Shown here one piece after another: positions 14,926 through 23,208 of a DNA stretch of 64,000 nucleotides. How positions within the stretch are numbered: position 1 is the first letter of the stretch; every line of letters starts with the position of its first letter. The notes below the pieces were generated by a model, which was not told the DNA's origin, ran no database searches, and saw nothing but the letters and a program-made list of their open reading frames with translations. A program made the translations under genes and the position numbers. The stretch is taken from the NCBI GenBank assembly GCA_900163555.1, contig FUHX01000012.1:38758-102757 (forward strand). Reading direction: 5' to 3'. This stretch comes from Actinomycetales bacterium JB111. GTDB taxonomy: Bacteria > Actinomycetota > Actinomycetes > Actinomycetales > Actinomycetaceae.

Positions 14926-15987
14926 ATGGCGACGAGCTCGAGCGACAGCCCGCAGGACTCCCGGCTGCGCACCCTCTCGCCGTCCTCCTTCGCCCTCGTC
15001 ATGGCGACCGGGATCGTGTCCCTCGGCCTGTCCGACGTCGGGCTCGCCCTCCCGAGCCTCGTCCTGCTCGTCCTCGGCGCGGGCGCCTACGTGGTGCTGG
15101 CCGTCCTGTACACCGCGAGGTGGGTGCGCCACAGGGACGCCGTGCGGGCAGACATGCGCGACCCCTCGGTCGCGTTCGGATACTTCACGATTGTGGCCGG
15201 GACCGGCGTTCTCGCGGTCGGGGCCCTCGGGCAGGGCGCGGGACCCGTGGCGGTCGCGCTGCTGGTGGTGGCCGCCGTCGTCTGGCTCGTCCTCGGGTAC
15301 GTCCTTCCCTGGCAGGTCGTCATGGCACGCGAGGGGGAGTCGATCCTCCCGCGGGTGAACGGCACCTGGTTCATCTGGTGCGTGGCGTCGCAGTCGGTCG
15401 CGGTCGGGCTGTCGTCCCTGCGCGACGTGCCCTCCGCCTGGGGCGCCGTCGTCGGCTTCCTCGCCGTCCTCACCTGGTCGGTCGGCGCGCTGCTGTATGC
15501 CGGGATCGCGGTCCTCGTCATCCTGCGGCTGGTCCACTTCGGCATGCGGCCGGAGCAGTTCGAACCGCCGTACTGGGTGGCGATGGGCGCGCTGGCGATA
15601 TCGGTGGTCGCCGGCGCCGGGATCGTGGACATGCCCCCGACTCCGATGGTCGACGCCGCCCGCGGCCTCGTCGCGGGCACGGTCGTCATCTTCTGGTGCT
15701 GCGCCGCCTGGATCATCCCCATGCTGGTCGGGGCCGGGCTGTGGCGGCACGTCGTGCACCGGGTCCCGCTCATCTACACGCCGATGCTCTGGTCGATCGT
15801 CTTCCCGCTCGGCATGTTCGCGCACGCCTCGATCAGGCTGGGGCGGGTCGAGTCGGTGCCGCTCGTCGAGGGGGTCGGGCGCGGCTTCCTCTGGCTCGCC
15901 GTGGCCGCGTGGCTGCTCGTCGCAGCGAGCCTCGTGGTCGACCTCGCTCGAGGCAGGAACGCCGCCGCGAGGGCGGCGCGCCCCTAG
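14926..15987 (+). CDS. TDT-family (TehA/SLAC1-like) transporter
   Basis: A 353-residue protein with ten hydrophobic segments. The start is ATG 14926 (MATSSSDSPQDSR). The family opening L-x-P-S/x-x-F-A-L-V-M-A-T-G-I-V-S is seen as LSPSSFALVMATGIVSLGL. Further landmarks are ARWVRHRDAVRADMRDPSVAFGYFTIVAGTGV (where the family has 'R..hP....ff.t.pvg') and WSIVFPLGMFAHASIRLG near the end. The TDT family carries tellurite-type anions, C4-dicarboxylates or sulfite. A longer in-frame reading to about 14809 is open but has no match to the family. Confidence 0.82.
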   Translation: MATSSSDSPQDSRLRTLSPSSFALVMATGIVSLGLSDVGLALPSLVLLVLGAGAYVVLAVLYTARWVRHRDAVRADMRDPSVAFGYFTIVAGTGVLAVGALGQGAGPVAVALLVVAAVVWLVLGYVLPWQVVMAREGESILPRVNGTWFIWCVASQSVAVGLSSLRDVPSAWGAVVGFLAVLTWSVGALLYAGIAVLVILRLVHFGMRPEQFEPPYWVAMGALAISVVAGAGIVDMPPTPMVDAARGLVAGTVVIFWCCAAWIIPMLVGAGLWRHVVHRVPLIYTPMLWSIVFPLGMFAHASIRLGRVESVPLVEGVGRGFLWLAVAAWLLVAASLVVDLARGRNAAARAARP

Positions 15988-15997
15988 GCTCGACCGC

Positions 15998-16438
15998 ATG
16001 AGCTCCCGCCACATCAGCAGGGTCATCGCCGCTCCCGCGGAGCGCGTCTACGCGTTCGCCGCGGAGCCCGACAACCTCCCGGCCTGGGCCGCCGGGCTCG
16101 CGAGCGCGGAGGTGACGCGGCGCGGGGAGGATCTCGTCGTCGCCTCGCCGATGGGGGAGGTGACGGTCCGCTTCGTCCCCCGCAACGACCTCGGCGTCCT
16201 CGACCACGTCGTCACGCTCCCCACGGGCGAGGCCGTGCTCAACCCGCTGCGCGTCGTCGCGCACCCCGACGGCTGCGAGGTGATCTTCACGGTGCGCCGG
16301 CTCGCGATGACCGAGGAGCAGTTCGACGCCGACTGCGCCGCCGTCGCCGCGGACCTTGACCGGTTGCGGGGGCTCGTCGAGCCGGGGCGGTCCGAGCCGG
16401 TGCCGTCCGAGCCGCAGCCCTCCGACCGCGCCGGATAG
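15998..16438 (+). CDS. SRPBCC-fold (START-like) protein
   Basis: A 146-residue protein beginning MSSRHISRVIAAPAERVYAFAAEPDNLPAWAAGL, the classic first strand, helix and 'W' of a polyketide-cyclase/SRPBCC domain. Later strands (ASPMGEVTVRFVPRN, LDHVVTLPTGEAV, EVIFTVRRL) and the long C-terminal helix (QFDADCAAVAADLDRLRGLV) complete the fold. The ligand is unknown. It begins 11 bases after the TDT transporter stop, so the two are likely cotranscribed. Confidence 0.85.
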   Translation: MSSRHISRVIAAPAERVYAFAAEPDNLPAWAAGLASAEVTRRGEDLVVASPMGEVTVRFVPRNDLGVLDHVVTLPTGEAVLNPLRVVAHPDGCEVIFTVRRLAMTEEQFDADCAAVAADLDRLRGLVEPGRSEPVPSEPQPSDRAG

Positions 16439-16454
16439 GGGACGGCCGCCCCGG

Positions 16455-18077
16455 TCAGCCCGCCCGCACGCGGACGACGTGCCACCCGCTCGCGCCGTTC
16501 GGCGCCGGCGGCGCGAGCTCCGCCGTCTGCACCTCACCGCCCGCGCTCGTCGCGCGGCACTGGATCGTGTGCTCGCCGGCCGGCAGGTCGACCGGGAGAG
16601 ACCACTGCACCCACGTGTCCGCGTTGATCGCCCGGGCCAGGTCGGCCGCCAGCCACTCGCCGGTGTCGACCCGCACCTCGACCCCGTCGATCCCGGTGTG
16701 CGGCTGCCAGGCGACGCCGGCCACGACCGACCGCCCGGCCGCGACGTCGCCGGAGCGCGGCACGTCGATCCGCGACTGCAGCTTGATCGGCCCGAGTTCG
16801 TCCCACCCACGGTCCGTCCAGTAGGCGCGTGCCTGTTCGAAGCGCGTGACCTCGAGGTCGACGACCCACTTGGTCGCCGACACGTACCCGTACAGCCCGG
16901 GCACCACCATCCGCACGGGGAAGCCGTGCTCGAACGGCAGCGGTTCGCCGTTCATGCCGACGGCGAGGATCGCCTCCCGCTCGTCCGTCAGCGCCTCGAG
17001 CGGGGTGCCGGCGGTGAAGCCGTCCTGCGAGGTCGAGAGCACCATGTCCGCGCCCTCGAGCGGTCCGGCCCGCGCGAGCAGCTCGCGGATCGGGTAGCCG
17101 AGCCAGGTGGCCGTCGAGACGAGGTCGCCGCCCACCTGGTTCGACACGCAGGACAGCGTGGTCACCGACTCCTCCAGCTCGAGGGCGAGGAGCTCGTCCC
17201 AGGTGAGCGTCACCTCGCGCTCGACGAGCCCGTGGATGCGCAGCGACCAGTCCGCCGGGTCGATGTGCGGGACGACGATCGCGGTGTCGATCCGGTAGAA
17301 GTCCTCGTTCGGCGTGAGGACGGGGGCGAGCCCGTCGATGCCGAGCTCGGCCTGCGCCGGGACGGTCGCGGGCGTCGCCGCCCGCGGCAGGCGCAGCGCC
17401 GCGCGGATGGCCTCCACAGAGCGGGTCGCCGCCGACGAGAGGGTCGCGACCGTGGCCGCCACCGCGCCGACCGCCGCCATCGAGAGGCTCGCGAGCAGGA
17501 ACCTCCGGCGGGAGTACTCGGTGACCGCCACCGTCGGCCCGACGTCGGATTCCGTCTCATTCGGCCCGACGTCGGAGCTCGCCTCCCTCGGTCCGACGGC
17601 GGATCCCGCCTCCCGCCGTGCCGTCAGCACCGCGACCGGGGACGGCGCCAGGAGACGGGCCAGGTAACGCAGGGCGACGACGGCCACGAGGCCCGCGACC
17701 GCGGCAGGAAGCACGGACAGGCTTCCCGCGTCGGCCCTCGTGAGGGCGGCGAGCGCGCCGAGCGCCCCGAGCAGTCCCAGGACGACCGAGCCGAGCGGTG
17801 GCCGGCGGCTCTCGGTGAGACCGGCGACGGCGGCCAGCGCGGCGAGCACGAGCCCGATCAAGACGACGAGCGCGAGCTTGTCGGCCGTGCCGAAGACCGA
17901 GATGGCCCAGTCCTTCAGCCACCCGGGCACGCGGTCGATGACCGCGGAGCCGACCGAGGCGACGGGGCTCGAGGTCGGGGACAGCAGCGCCGCCAGCAGC
18001 TCGCCGGCGCCCACGCCGAGGGTGGCCGCCGCGACGCCGGCCCACGACGCGCGCAGCGCGTCCCTCCGCCCCGTCAT
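16455..18077 (-). CDS. Membrane-bound molybdopterin oxidoreductase (sulfite-oxidase family)
   Basis: 540 residues. Residues 8-150 hold about five hydrophobic helices. Residues 160-188 are a polar linker with two near-repeats (SSDVGPNE, ESDVGPT). At 189-210 a twin-arginine-like motif SRRRFLL is followed by a hydrophobic stretch. Residues 255-430 form the molybdopterin domain: LTWDELLALELEESVTTLSCVSN, in which Cys310 is the expected Mo ligand, and FPVRMVVPGLYGYVSATKWV. Residues 440-540 are a Mo-co dimerisation domain. The catalytic part should lie outside the membrane. The substrate is unknown. The small SRPBCC gene converges on it. Confidence 0.88.
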   Translation of the reverse strand: MTGRRDALRASWAGVAAATLGVGAGELLAALLSPTSSPVASVGSAVIDRVPGWLKDWAISVFGTADKLALVVLIGLVLAALAAVAGLTESRRPPLGSVVLGLLGALGALAALTRADAGSLSVLPAAVAGLVAVVALRYLARLLAPSPVAVLTARREAGSAVGPREASSDVGPNETESDVGPTVAVTEYSRRRFLLASLSMAAVGAVAATVATLSSAATRSVEAIRAALRLPRAATPATVPAQAELGIDGLAPVLTPNEDFYRIDTAIVVPHIDPADWSLRIHGLVEREVTLTWDELLALELEESVTTLSCVSNQVGGDLVSTATWLGYPIRELLARAGPLEGADMVLSTSQDGFTAGTPLEALTDEREAILAVGMNGEPLPFEHGFPVRMVVPGLYGYVSATKWVVDLEVTRFEQARAYWTDRGWDELGPIKLQSRIDVPRSGDVAAGRSVVAGVAWQPHTGIDGVEVRVDTGEWLAADLARAINADTWVQWSLPVDLPAGEHTIQCRATSAGGEVQTAELAPPAPNGASGWHVVRVRAG

Positions 18078-18091
18078 GGAGCCACGCTACG

Positions 18092-18169
18092 CCCGGCACC
18101 CCGGCACCCCGGCACCCCGGCACCCCGGCACCCCGGCACCCCGGCACCGGGCCACCGGGCCACCGGGCC
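18092..18169. repeat. 8-bp tandem repeat (CCGGCACC)
   Basis: Seven exact copies of an 8-base unit (GGCACCCC in register 18095-18150) are followed by about three copies of a variant (CCACCGGG). The tract lies between the divergent starts of the molybdenum oxidoreductase (18077) and the DUF1905 gene (18210), where promoters would be expected. The unit length is not a multiple of three, and slippage here would change promoter spacing. Confidence 0.9.
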
Positions 18170-18209
18170 CGACAGAAGTCGCCGACGAGGGCGCGCGTAG
18201 CGTGGGCGC

Positions 18210-18500
18210 ATGCACTGGTCGATCACCGGCGAGATCGTCGTCTGGCGCGGCCCCGCGCCCTTCTACTTCCTGGCGATCGACGAGGAGACCTCCGACGACG
18301 TCAAGGAGGCCGCGCGCGGGCTGGAGTACTGGGGGCAGGTCGCGGTGGTCGCGCGCATCGGCGCCACCGAGTTCACCACCGCCCTGTTCCCGAGGGACGG
18401 CCGCTACCTGCTTCCCGTGAAGGCGGCCGTCCGCGACGCGGAGAACATCGAGGCCGGCGACGTCTGCGCCGCCGAGCTCACGCTGCGTCGGGACCGGTGA
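18210..18500 (+). CDS. DUF1905-family protein
   Basis: A 96-residue protein beginning MHWSITGEIVVWRGPAPFYFLAIDEETSDDVKEAA. The pattern G-x-x-W-x-x-x-x-P-x-x-F-x-x-x-P/D and the strand pairs GQVAVVARIGATEFTTALFPRDGRYLLPVKAAVRDAENIEAGD match DUF1905, a small beta-barrel-like fold (often called AF2212/PG0164-like). Function is not known. ATG 18210 sits about 40 bases after the 8-bp repeat tract. Confidence 0.85.
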   Translation: MHWSITGEIVVWRGPAPFYFLAIDEETSDDVKEAARGLEYWGQVAVVARIGATEFTTALFPRDGRYLLPVKAAVRDAENIEAGDVCAAELTLRRDR

Positions 18501-18705
18501 GCCCGCCCCGCACGCGGACCCCCGGGCCTGCCTGCCATCTCGACAGGTGGGCGACGGGCCTTCGGCCGGGCGCCGTCGTCGGGGGCTTGTTACGTTCCGC
18601 CGGGGCGTGAGCCCCAGGCGCCGGCGGCGAGCCAGTCCCGGCCCGATCGACGCGCGGCCGACGCGGGCGGCGCGACGACACCACGAGGAGAGGACAACCC
18701 CCCAC

Positions 18706-19773
18706 ATGGCTAAGAACGTGATGTTCTCCGGCGGAATCCCCGCGGGAAGCGCCGAGGACGTGTTCACCCTGCTCGCCGAGAACATCGGCGACCGCGCGAT
18801 CGCGTGGCCCGACGGCGAGACGTCGCCCAGGCGCTCCAGCTGGATCGGCGCGATCAACAACCAGGTGCTCGCCACGGCGGACTGCTTCGAGCCCGCCGAC
18901 GCCGAGCTCGGGCAGGACGACGACCACGCCTACCAGGCGTTCAAGAGCCTGAAGATCAAGAAGGGTGTCGAGCTCGACCTGCGGGGGAAGCTGCCCTACG
19001 CCGAGGACGCGATCGAGTCCTACGGGACGTTCAAGCGCCTGCAGGCCGAGGGGAAGATCCCGGAGGGCACGCGCTTCCAGGTCGCGTTCGCGGGCGCGCA
19101 CGACGTCATCTCGATCACCTTCCCGAACCACGACGAGTGGGCGCCCGTGACGAAGGCGTGGCAGGACGCGCTCACCGAGGAGTACCGCCGCATCCTCGAG
19201 GTCATCCCGGCCGAGGAACTGTGCGTGCAGCTCGACTACTGCACCGAGATGATCCACATCGGGGGCACGTGGCAGAAGCTGTTCAGCTGGGTGCCGGACA
19301 TCGACAGCCAGGAGCTGTTCGACCTGTACACGAGCCCCGACTACGTCGCCGGCCACCTGCGTGGGCTGCCGGACGAGGTGCGCGTCGGCATCCACGTCTG
19401 TTGCGGCACCTCGCCGTCGTTCCCGGTGCAGCCGCTGGACGACATCGCGCTGCCCGTGCGCCTGTCGAACGCCATCCACGCGGCCACCGGCGGCCGCCCC
19501 GACTACTACCACCTGCCGGCGCTGCCGGAGTCGGACGAGGCGTACTTCGCGCCGCTGAAGGACCTCGAGATCGGCGAGGCCACGCTGTACATCGGCCTCG
19601 AGTGCAACGACGGCATCGACGAGATGGACCGTCGCATGGCGGCCGCCCGCACGGCCCGTGCGGACTTCGGCGTGGCCCACTACTGCGGCTACTTCTGGAA
19701 CGGCCCGATCATGGCCGACCTCATCCGCACCCTCGCCGAGGGCGCCGACCGGCAGGCCGCCACGCTCGCCTGA
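18706..19773 (+). CDS. UROD/MetE-like TIM-barrel protein with zinc-site residues
   Basis: A 355-residue protein starting at ATG 18706 (GAGGAGAGG upstream). The start VMFSGGIPAGSAEDVFTLLAENIGDRAIAWPDGE resembles the first barrel strand of cobalamin-independent methionine-synthase-like proteins. Candidate zinc ligands are His230, Cys232/Cys233 (GIHVCCGTS) and Cys327 (AHYCGYF), the H-x-C...C order of MetE. At 355 residues it is far shorter than MetE (about 750) and lacks its N-terminal barrel. A methyl-transfer reaction from or to a thiol is plausible but unproven. A strong terminator (19790-19822) follows it. Confidence 0.7.
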   Translation: MAKNVMFSGGIPAGSAEDVFTLLAENIGDRAIAWPDGETSPRRSSWIGAINNQVLATADCFEPADAELGQDDDHAYQAFKSLKIKKGVELDLRGKLPYAEDAIESYGTFKRLQAEGKIPEGTRFQVAFAGAHDVISITFPNHDEWAPVTKAWQDALTEEYRRILEVIPAEELCVQLDYCTEMIHIGGTWQKLFSWVPDIDSQELFDLYTSPDYVAGHLRGLPDEVRVGIHVCCGTSPSFPVQPLDDIALPVRLSNAIHAATGGRPDYYHLPALPESDEAYFAPLKDLEIGEATLYIGLECNDGIDEMDRRMAAARTARADFGVAHYCGYFWNGPIMADLIRTLAEGADRQAATLA

Positions 19774-19789
19774 CCCCGCGCGACTTCTG

Positions 19790-19822
19790 CCCGGCCCGCC
19801 GCCATGATGGTGGCGGGCCGGG
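19790..19822 (+). terminator. Strong hairpin terminator
   Basis: CCCGGCCCGCC (19790-19800) pairs with GGCGGGCCGGG (19812-19822), and the stem extends through a G-T pair and CCA/TGG to a TGA loop, 15 pairs in all. It stands 16 bases after the MetE-like stop and ends transcription before the thymidine kinase gene. Confidence 0.8.
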
Positions 19823-19854
19823 AAAGTCCTGGCCTTCAGAGCAGGGGAGTGGAC

Positions 19855-20457
19855 ATGACCGACCCGACGACGACGCCCGGTCGCCTCACCGTCATCGGTG
19901 GCCCCATGTTCGCGGGCAAGTCCGGCGAGCTGCTCACCCGGGTCCGCCGCCGCGGCATCGCCGGCGCCAGGGTCGCGGTCGTCAGCCACGCCTGGGACAC
20001 CCGGCAGGGTGACGGCGTGATCGCCACGCACGACGGCGGCACCATCCCGGCCCGCGGCGCCTCGTCGGTCGAGGACATCGATGCCGCCGTCGCCGAGGCG
20101 CTCGCCGACGGCGGGCTCGACCTCGTGGCGATCGACGAGGCGCAGTTCTTCGGCGCCGACCTCCGGCCCTGCGTCGAGAGGCTCCTCGGCGCAGGCATCG
20201 ACGTGCTGGTCGCCGGCCTGTGCGTCACCTTCGACGCCGAGCCGTTCGCGCCCCTTCCCGACCTCATGGCTCTGGCCGAGGAGACCGTGAAGCTGACGGC
20301 GGTGTGCGTGACCTGCGGGCGCGACGCCTCGTTCCACGAGCGGATCGAGCGTTCGGCGGCGGACTCCCCGGACGATCTCGGGCCGGGACATGTGGGTGGG
20401 ACCCGGATGTACGCGGCGCGGTGCCGCGAGCACCACCCGGCGTTCGCACGGGGGTGA
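19855..20457 (+). CDS. tdk: Thymidine kinase
   Basis: A 200-residue TK1-type enzyme that phosphorylates thymidine with ATP in the salvage pathway. The Walker A motif is GGPMFAGKSGE (15-25); the usual Thr after GKS is Gly here. Walker B is LVAIDEAQFF. The substrate lasso region reads VAGLCVTFDAEPFAPLPDLMALAE. The structural zinc site is CVTCG with a second pair in RCREHH. Length and order are normal for the family. The start ATG 19855 is preceded by GCAGGGGAG. The gene appears monocistronic, with a hairpin upstream. Confidence 0.93.
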   Translation: MTDPTTTPGRLTVIGGPMFAGKSGELLTRVRRRGIAGARVAVVSHAWDTRQGDGVIATHDGGTIPARGASSVEDIDAAVAEALADGGLDLVAIDEAQFFGADLRPCVERLLGAGIDVLVAGLCVTFDAEPFAPLPDLMALAEETVKLTAVCVTCGRDASFHERIERSAADSPDDLGPGHVGGTRMYAARCREHHPAFARG

Positions 20458-20540
20458 ACGAGGCGCCGCGTCCGGCGGGAGGGGAGTTCTCCACCCGCTA
20501 TGGGCGTGACGTGGAGCACTCCCGCTGCCATCGTGGGGCG

Positions 20541-21341
20541 ATGATGACGACGACGCACCGGGCCACCGCGCGATCGCGCGCCTCCCGGACGATGGGGGCA
20601 CTTGCCGTTCTCGGCATCGCGGCGGGAGGGATCGCTGCCTGCGGGGGAGACGACCCGGTGGAGTCCGACGACGGGACCACCACCAGCCCGCCGATCGAGC
20701 CCACGGACGAGACGTCCGACGAGGCGCCCACGGACGATGCCCCGACCGACGACGGGGCCGATGCCCCGACGTCGGAGGACGAGGCCGCACCGACGGACGA
20801 GCCGGAGGCGCCGCCGGAGGATGGGGACGGTGGTGAGGACGGCGCGCCGACCGACCCGGAGGAGTGCGACGCCCCGCCGGGATCGGACTGCGACTACGCG
20901 CCGGACGAGCCCCTGGAGCTCACGCTCCCGATCCGGGAGATCGCCGACGCCGATGCGCTGGACGCGAACCGCACGGACACGGTCGGCGACAACTCGGCGG
21001 TCATCGCGCTCGTGGACGCGGCCGGCGCGGGCGAGCTCGGCGAGTACGAGGTGGCCCTCCAGACCGACACGGAGCCGTACAGCATCGACATCCGTTACTC
21101 CTCGATCAACCCCGAGATCGAGGAGTGGGAGTGGATGGAGACGGGCCACGACATCGGCGTGCTCCTGCTCGCGACGATCGGGAACATCGACATGGTTCTT
21201 TACACCCACCCCGACGGCGAGAGCGGCGGCGCGACCACGCGCGAGACGGCCACCTGGGATCTCGGGGCGGACCCGCTCGAGCTGGGCGCCGACCGCGGCG
21301 GCCTGCTGGAGATGATCGAGAACCTGAGCGCCACGCCGTAA
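20541..21341 (+). CDS. Secreted Asp/Glu/Pro-rich lipoprotein, unknown function
   Basis: A 266-residue lipoprotein. The signal sequence runs to the lipobox IAAC with Cys34 (LAVLGIAAGGIAACGG). It is followed by a low-complexity acidic linker of about 90 residues made of PTDD, TDEAPTD and EDGDGGED units. The folded C-terminal domain begins near YAPDEPLELTLPIRE. It contains strands such as SIDIRYSSINPEIEEWEW and NIDMVLYTHPDGE, ending in RGGLLEMIENLSATP. I do not recognise the domain. Two ATGs in tandem (20541, 20544) are possible starts. Confidence 0.75.
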   Translation: MMTTTHRATARSRASRTMGALAVLGIAAGGIAACGGDDPVESDDGTTTSPPIEPTDETSDEAPTDDAPTDDGADAPTSEDEAAPTDEPEAPPEDGDGGEDGAPTDPEECDAPPGSDCDYAPDEPLELTLPIREIADADALDANRTDTVGDNSAVIALVDAAGAGELGEYEVALQTDTEPYSIDIRYSSINPEIEEWEWMETGHDIGVLLLATIGNIDMVLYTHPDGESGGATTRETATWDLGADPLELGADRGGLLEMIENLSATP

Positions 21342-21363
21342 GGCGGACGGCCAACCACGTGGG

Positions 21364-21390
21364 CGCCTCCCGGTCATCGACCGGGGGGCG
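21364..21390 (+). terminator. Hairpin terminator after the lipoprotein gene
   Basis: CGCCTCCCGGTC-ATC-GACCGGGGGGCG, 12 pairs including one T-G, followed by TTCCTGTT. It ends 49 bases after the lipoprotein stop. Confidence 0.75.
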
Positions 21391-21468
21391 TTCCTGTTGC
21401 GGGTGTCGGTGGCCGCTGCCACGCTGACCGGGTGCCGAGCGGCACCCAGTCGATCGAAGGAGCTCGCC

Positions 21469-21900
21469 ATGGCCACATCGCTCGCGACCTACATCGCCTT
21501 CCCGGGCAACGCCCGCGAGGCGTTCACCCACTACCGGGACGTCTTCGGCGGCGATCTCCAGATCACCGGCTACGGCGACGTGCCGATGCCGGACATGCCG
21601 TTCGAACCCGGGCCCGACGACGTCGCGCACGCCGTTCTCACCCTCCCCGGCGGCGTCATCGCCGGCGCGGACGCGATGCCCTCCGAGCGGGACAAGCCGC
21701 TGCGGGACACCGGCTACTCGTTCCTGTACGAGGTGGAGACCGTCGAGGAGGCGCAGCGGATCGTCGACGCCCTCGTGGCCGGCGGCGGCGAGGTCGGGAT
21801 GCCCCTGGAGCGGGCGCCGTGGGGCGCCTGGTACGGCAACGTCTTCGACCGCTTCGACGTGATGTGGGCGCTGTCGACGTCCGACGCCGAGAGCGCCTAG
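21469..21900 (+). CDS. PhnB-like VOC protein
   Basis: A 143-residue protein with a consensus-like AAGGAGC 6 bases before ATG 21469. It begins MATSLATYIAFPGNAREAFTHYRDVFGGDL, the opening of the PhnB/3-demethylubiquinone-methyltransferase-like VOC subgroup. Later motifs are GYSFLYEVETVEEAQRIVDAL and PLERAPWGAWYGNVFDRFDVMWAL, which are the matching beta strands with the W-G..YG..DRFG-type ending. The family lacks an established substrate in actinobacteria. Confidence 0.85.
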   Translation: MATSLATYIAFPGNAREAFTHYRDVFGGDLQITGYGDVPMPDMPFEPGPDDVAHAVLTLPGGVIAGADAMPSERDKPLRDTGYSFLYEVETVEEAQRIVDALVAGGGEVGMPLERAPWGAWYGNVFDRFDVMWALSTSDAESA

Positions 21901-22023
21901 GTCCGACCGGCCCGGGTGACGCGGCCCTGGCCGCGCTCCAGCCGACGCGCACCGACCGAGCCGGCCTGCGTCTCGGTCGAGTGGGCCGAGCCGGCCTAGG
22001 CATAGGCCGAGCCGGCCCCGGCC

Positions 22024-22647
22024 TCAACCGAGCAGGTCGGGGATCTGCCTGAGCGACGTGACCGTCCACCGGGCCGGCCCGGCATCGAGGTCAAGCCCCT
22101 CGGTAACGAGCATGGCGCTGTCGACGCCCGCCCCGGCGGCCGCCTCGGCGTCGATCGGGCGGTCGCCGACCGCCAGGCAGCTGTCGGCGGTCAGGCCGTG
22201 GCGCGCGAGAACCTCGAGGTACATGTCCGGGGCGGGCTTGCGGGGGTAGCCGTCCGGAGCGCACAGCAGGTCGTCGACCTCGAGCCCGAGCCCGGCGACG
22301 AGGTCGCGGGCGGAGGCCGCGTCGCGGTGGGTGACGATGACGTTGAGGCCGCCGAGGTCCCGCGCCGTTGCCATCGCCTCCCGAGCCCCGTCGACCACGG
22401 GCGGCGGCGCCGTCCGCCAGCGCTCCTTGAGCGCCGCCTCGGCGTTCCGGAACTCCGAGGTGGCGATGCCGAACCGCCCGGCGAGCTCCTCGATCGCATG
22501 GCCCGTCGAACGGCGGGTGAGCGCGGCGACCGACGTGGGCTCGACCGCGCCGCCGTGCCGCTCGACCACCGCGCCGAGAGTGGCGTCGAGGGCCGGGTAG
22601 GTGTCGACGAGGGTTCCGCCCATGTCCCAGATGAGGTTCCGGCGCAT
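22024..22647 (-). CDS. HAD-family hydrolase
   Basis: A 207-residue protein. HAD motif I is IWDMGGTLVDTYPAL. The first Asp is kept, but the usual D-x-D reads D-M-G, so the second catalytic Asp is Gly (residue 10), as in some non-phosphatase HAD proteins. Motif II is NVIVTHRD, motif III the KPAPDMYLEVL lysine, and motif IV AVGDRPIDAEAAAGAG. The helical cap lies between about residues 15 and 85. Loss of the second Asp may mean a different or reduced phosphotransfer activity. It converges with the PhnB-like gene; three direct repeats of CCGAGCCGGCC occupy the gap (21956-22017). Confidence 0.85.
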   Translation of the reverse strand: MRRNLIWDMGGTLVDTYPALDATLGAVVERHGGAVEPTSVAALTRRSTGHAIEELAGRFGIATSEFRNAEAALKERWRTAPPPVVDGAREAMATARDLGGLNVIVTHRDAASARDLVAGLGLEVDDLLCAPDGYPRKPAPDMYLEVLARHGLTADSCLAVGDRPIDAEAAAGAGVDSAMLVTEGLDLDAGPARWTVTSLRQIPDLLG

Positions 22648-22734
22648 GGGGACAAGTGTGCAGCCGCCACGCACGGTGGCGCGAGCGTGCACCGCCGAAT
22701 GGTGGCTGCGCCGGGGTGGTGCTTCGATGGGGAG

Positions 22735-23208
22735 ATGAACGAGGAGAACGCCACGGACCGCATCACGTCGAGCCGCGTCACGTCGGCGTCGGCCGAGATC
22801 GCCGCCGGCGCGGCGGACATCTTCCGGCTCATCGCGGTGCCGGCGAACCAGCCGTCCTGGGACGGCAACGACAACCTCTCCGCCTCCGAGGACCACGAGC
22901 AGGTCCGCGGGGTTGGGGAGGTCTTCACGATGACCCTCACCTCCGGGGGCGTCCGCGAGAACCGTGTGGTGGAGTTCGAGCAGGACCGCCTCATCGCCTG
23001 GCAGCCGTGCGAGCCCGGTGGCGGACCGCTCGGCCAGCTCTGGCGGTGGGAGCTCGAGGAGGTCGGTCCCGGTCGCACGCGCGTGACGCAGACCTACGAC
23101 TGGACGAACCTGCACGGGCCCCAGAAGCGGATCGAGCGCGCCAGGGCGACGACCCCGGACCGTCTGGCGGCGTCGATCGAGCGGCTGCGGGAGGCCGCCG
23201 AGGGCTGA
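22735..23208 (+). CDS. SRPBCC-family protein
   Basis: A 157-residue protein whose start ATG 22735 follows GGGGAG. The fold signature is ITSSRVTSASAEIAAGAADIFRLIAVPANQPSWDGNDNL, followed by EVFTMTLTSGGVRENRVVEFEQDRLIAWQPCEPGG and the strand WRWELEEVGPGRTRVTQTYDWTN. A final helix is IERARATTPDRLAASIERLREAA. It belongs to the polyketide-cyclase/START group, with unknown ligand. It is divergent from the HAD gene, 87 bases apart. Confidence 0.85.
   Translation: MNEENATDRITSSRVTSASAEIAAGAADIFRLIAVPANQPSWDGNDNLSASEDHEQVRGVGEVFTMTLTSGGVRENRVVEFEQDRLIAWQPCEPGGGPLGQLWRWELEEVGPGRTRVTQTYDWTNLHGPQKRIERARATTPDRLAASIERLREAAEG

Noticed and set aside
18501..18705. Possible riboswitch (cobalamin- or SAM-like) before the MetE-like gene
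   Set aside because: I looked for the conserved cores of these classes and found none; only weak hairpins and a GC-rich run are present.
21956..22017. Three copies of CCGAGCCGGCC as a mobile or regulatory repeat
   Set aside because: Short GC-rich direct repeats at irregular spacing (30 and 21 bases) between converging genes; more likely low-complexity sequence.
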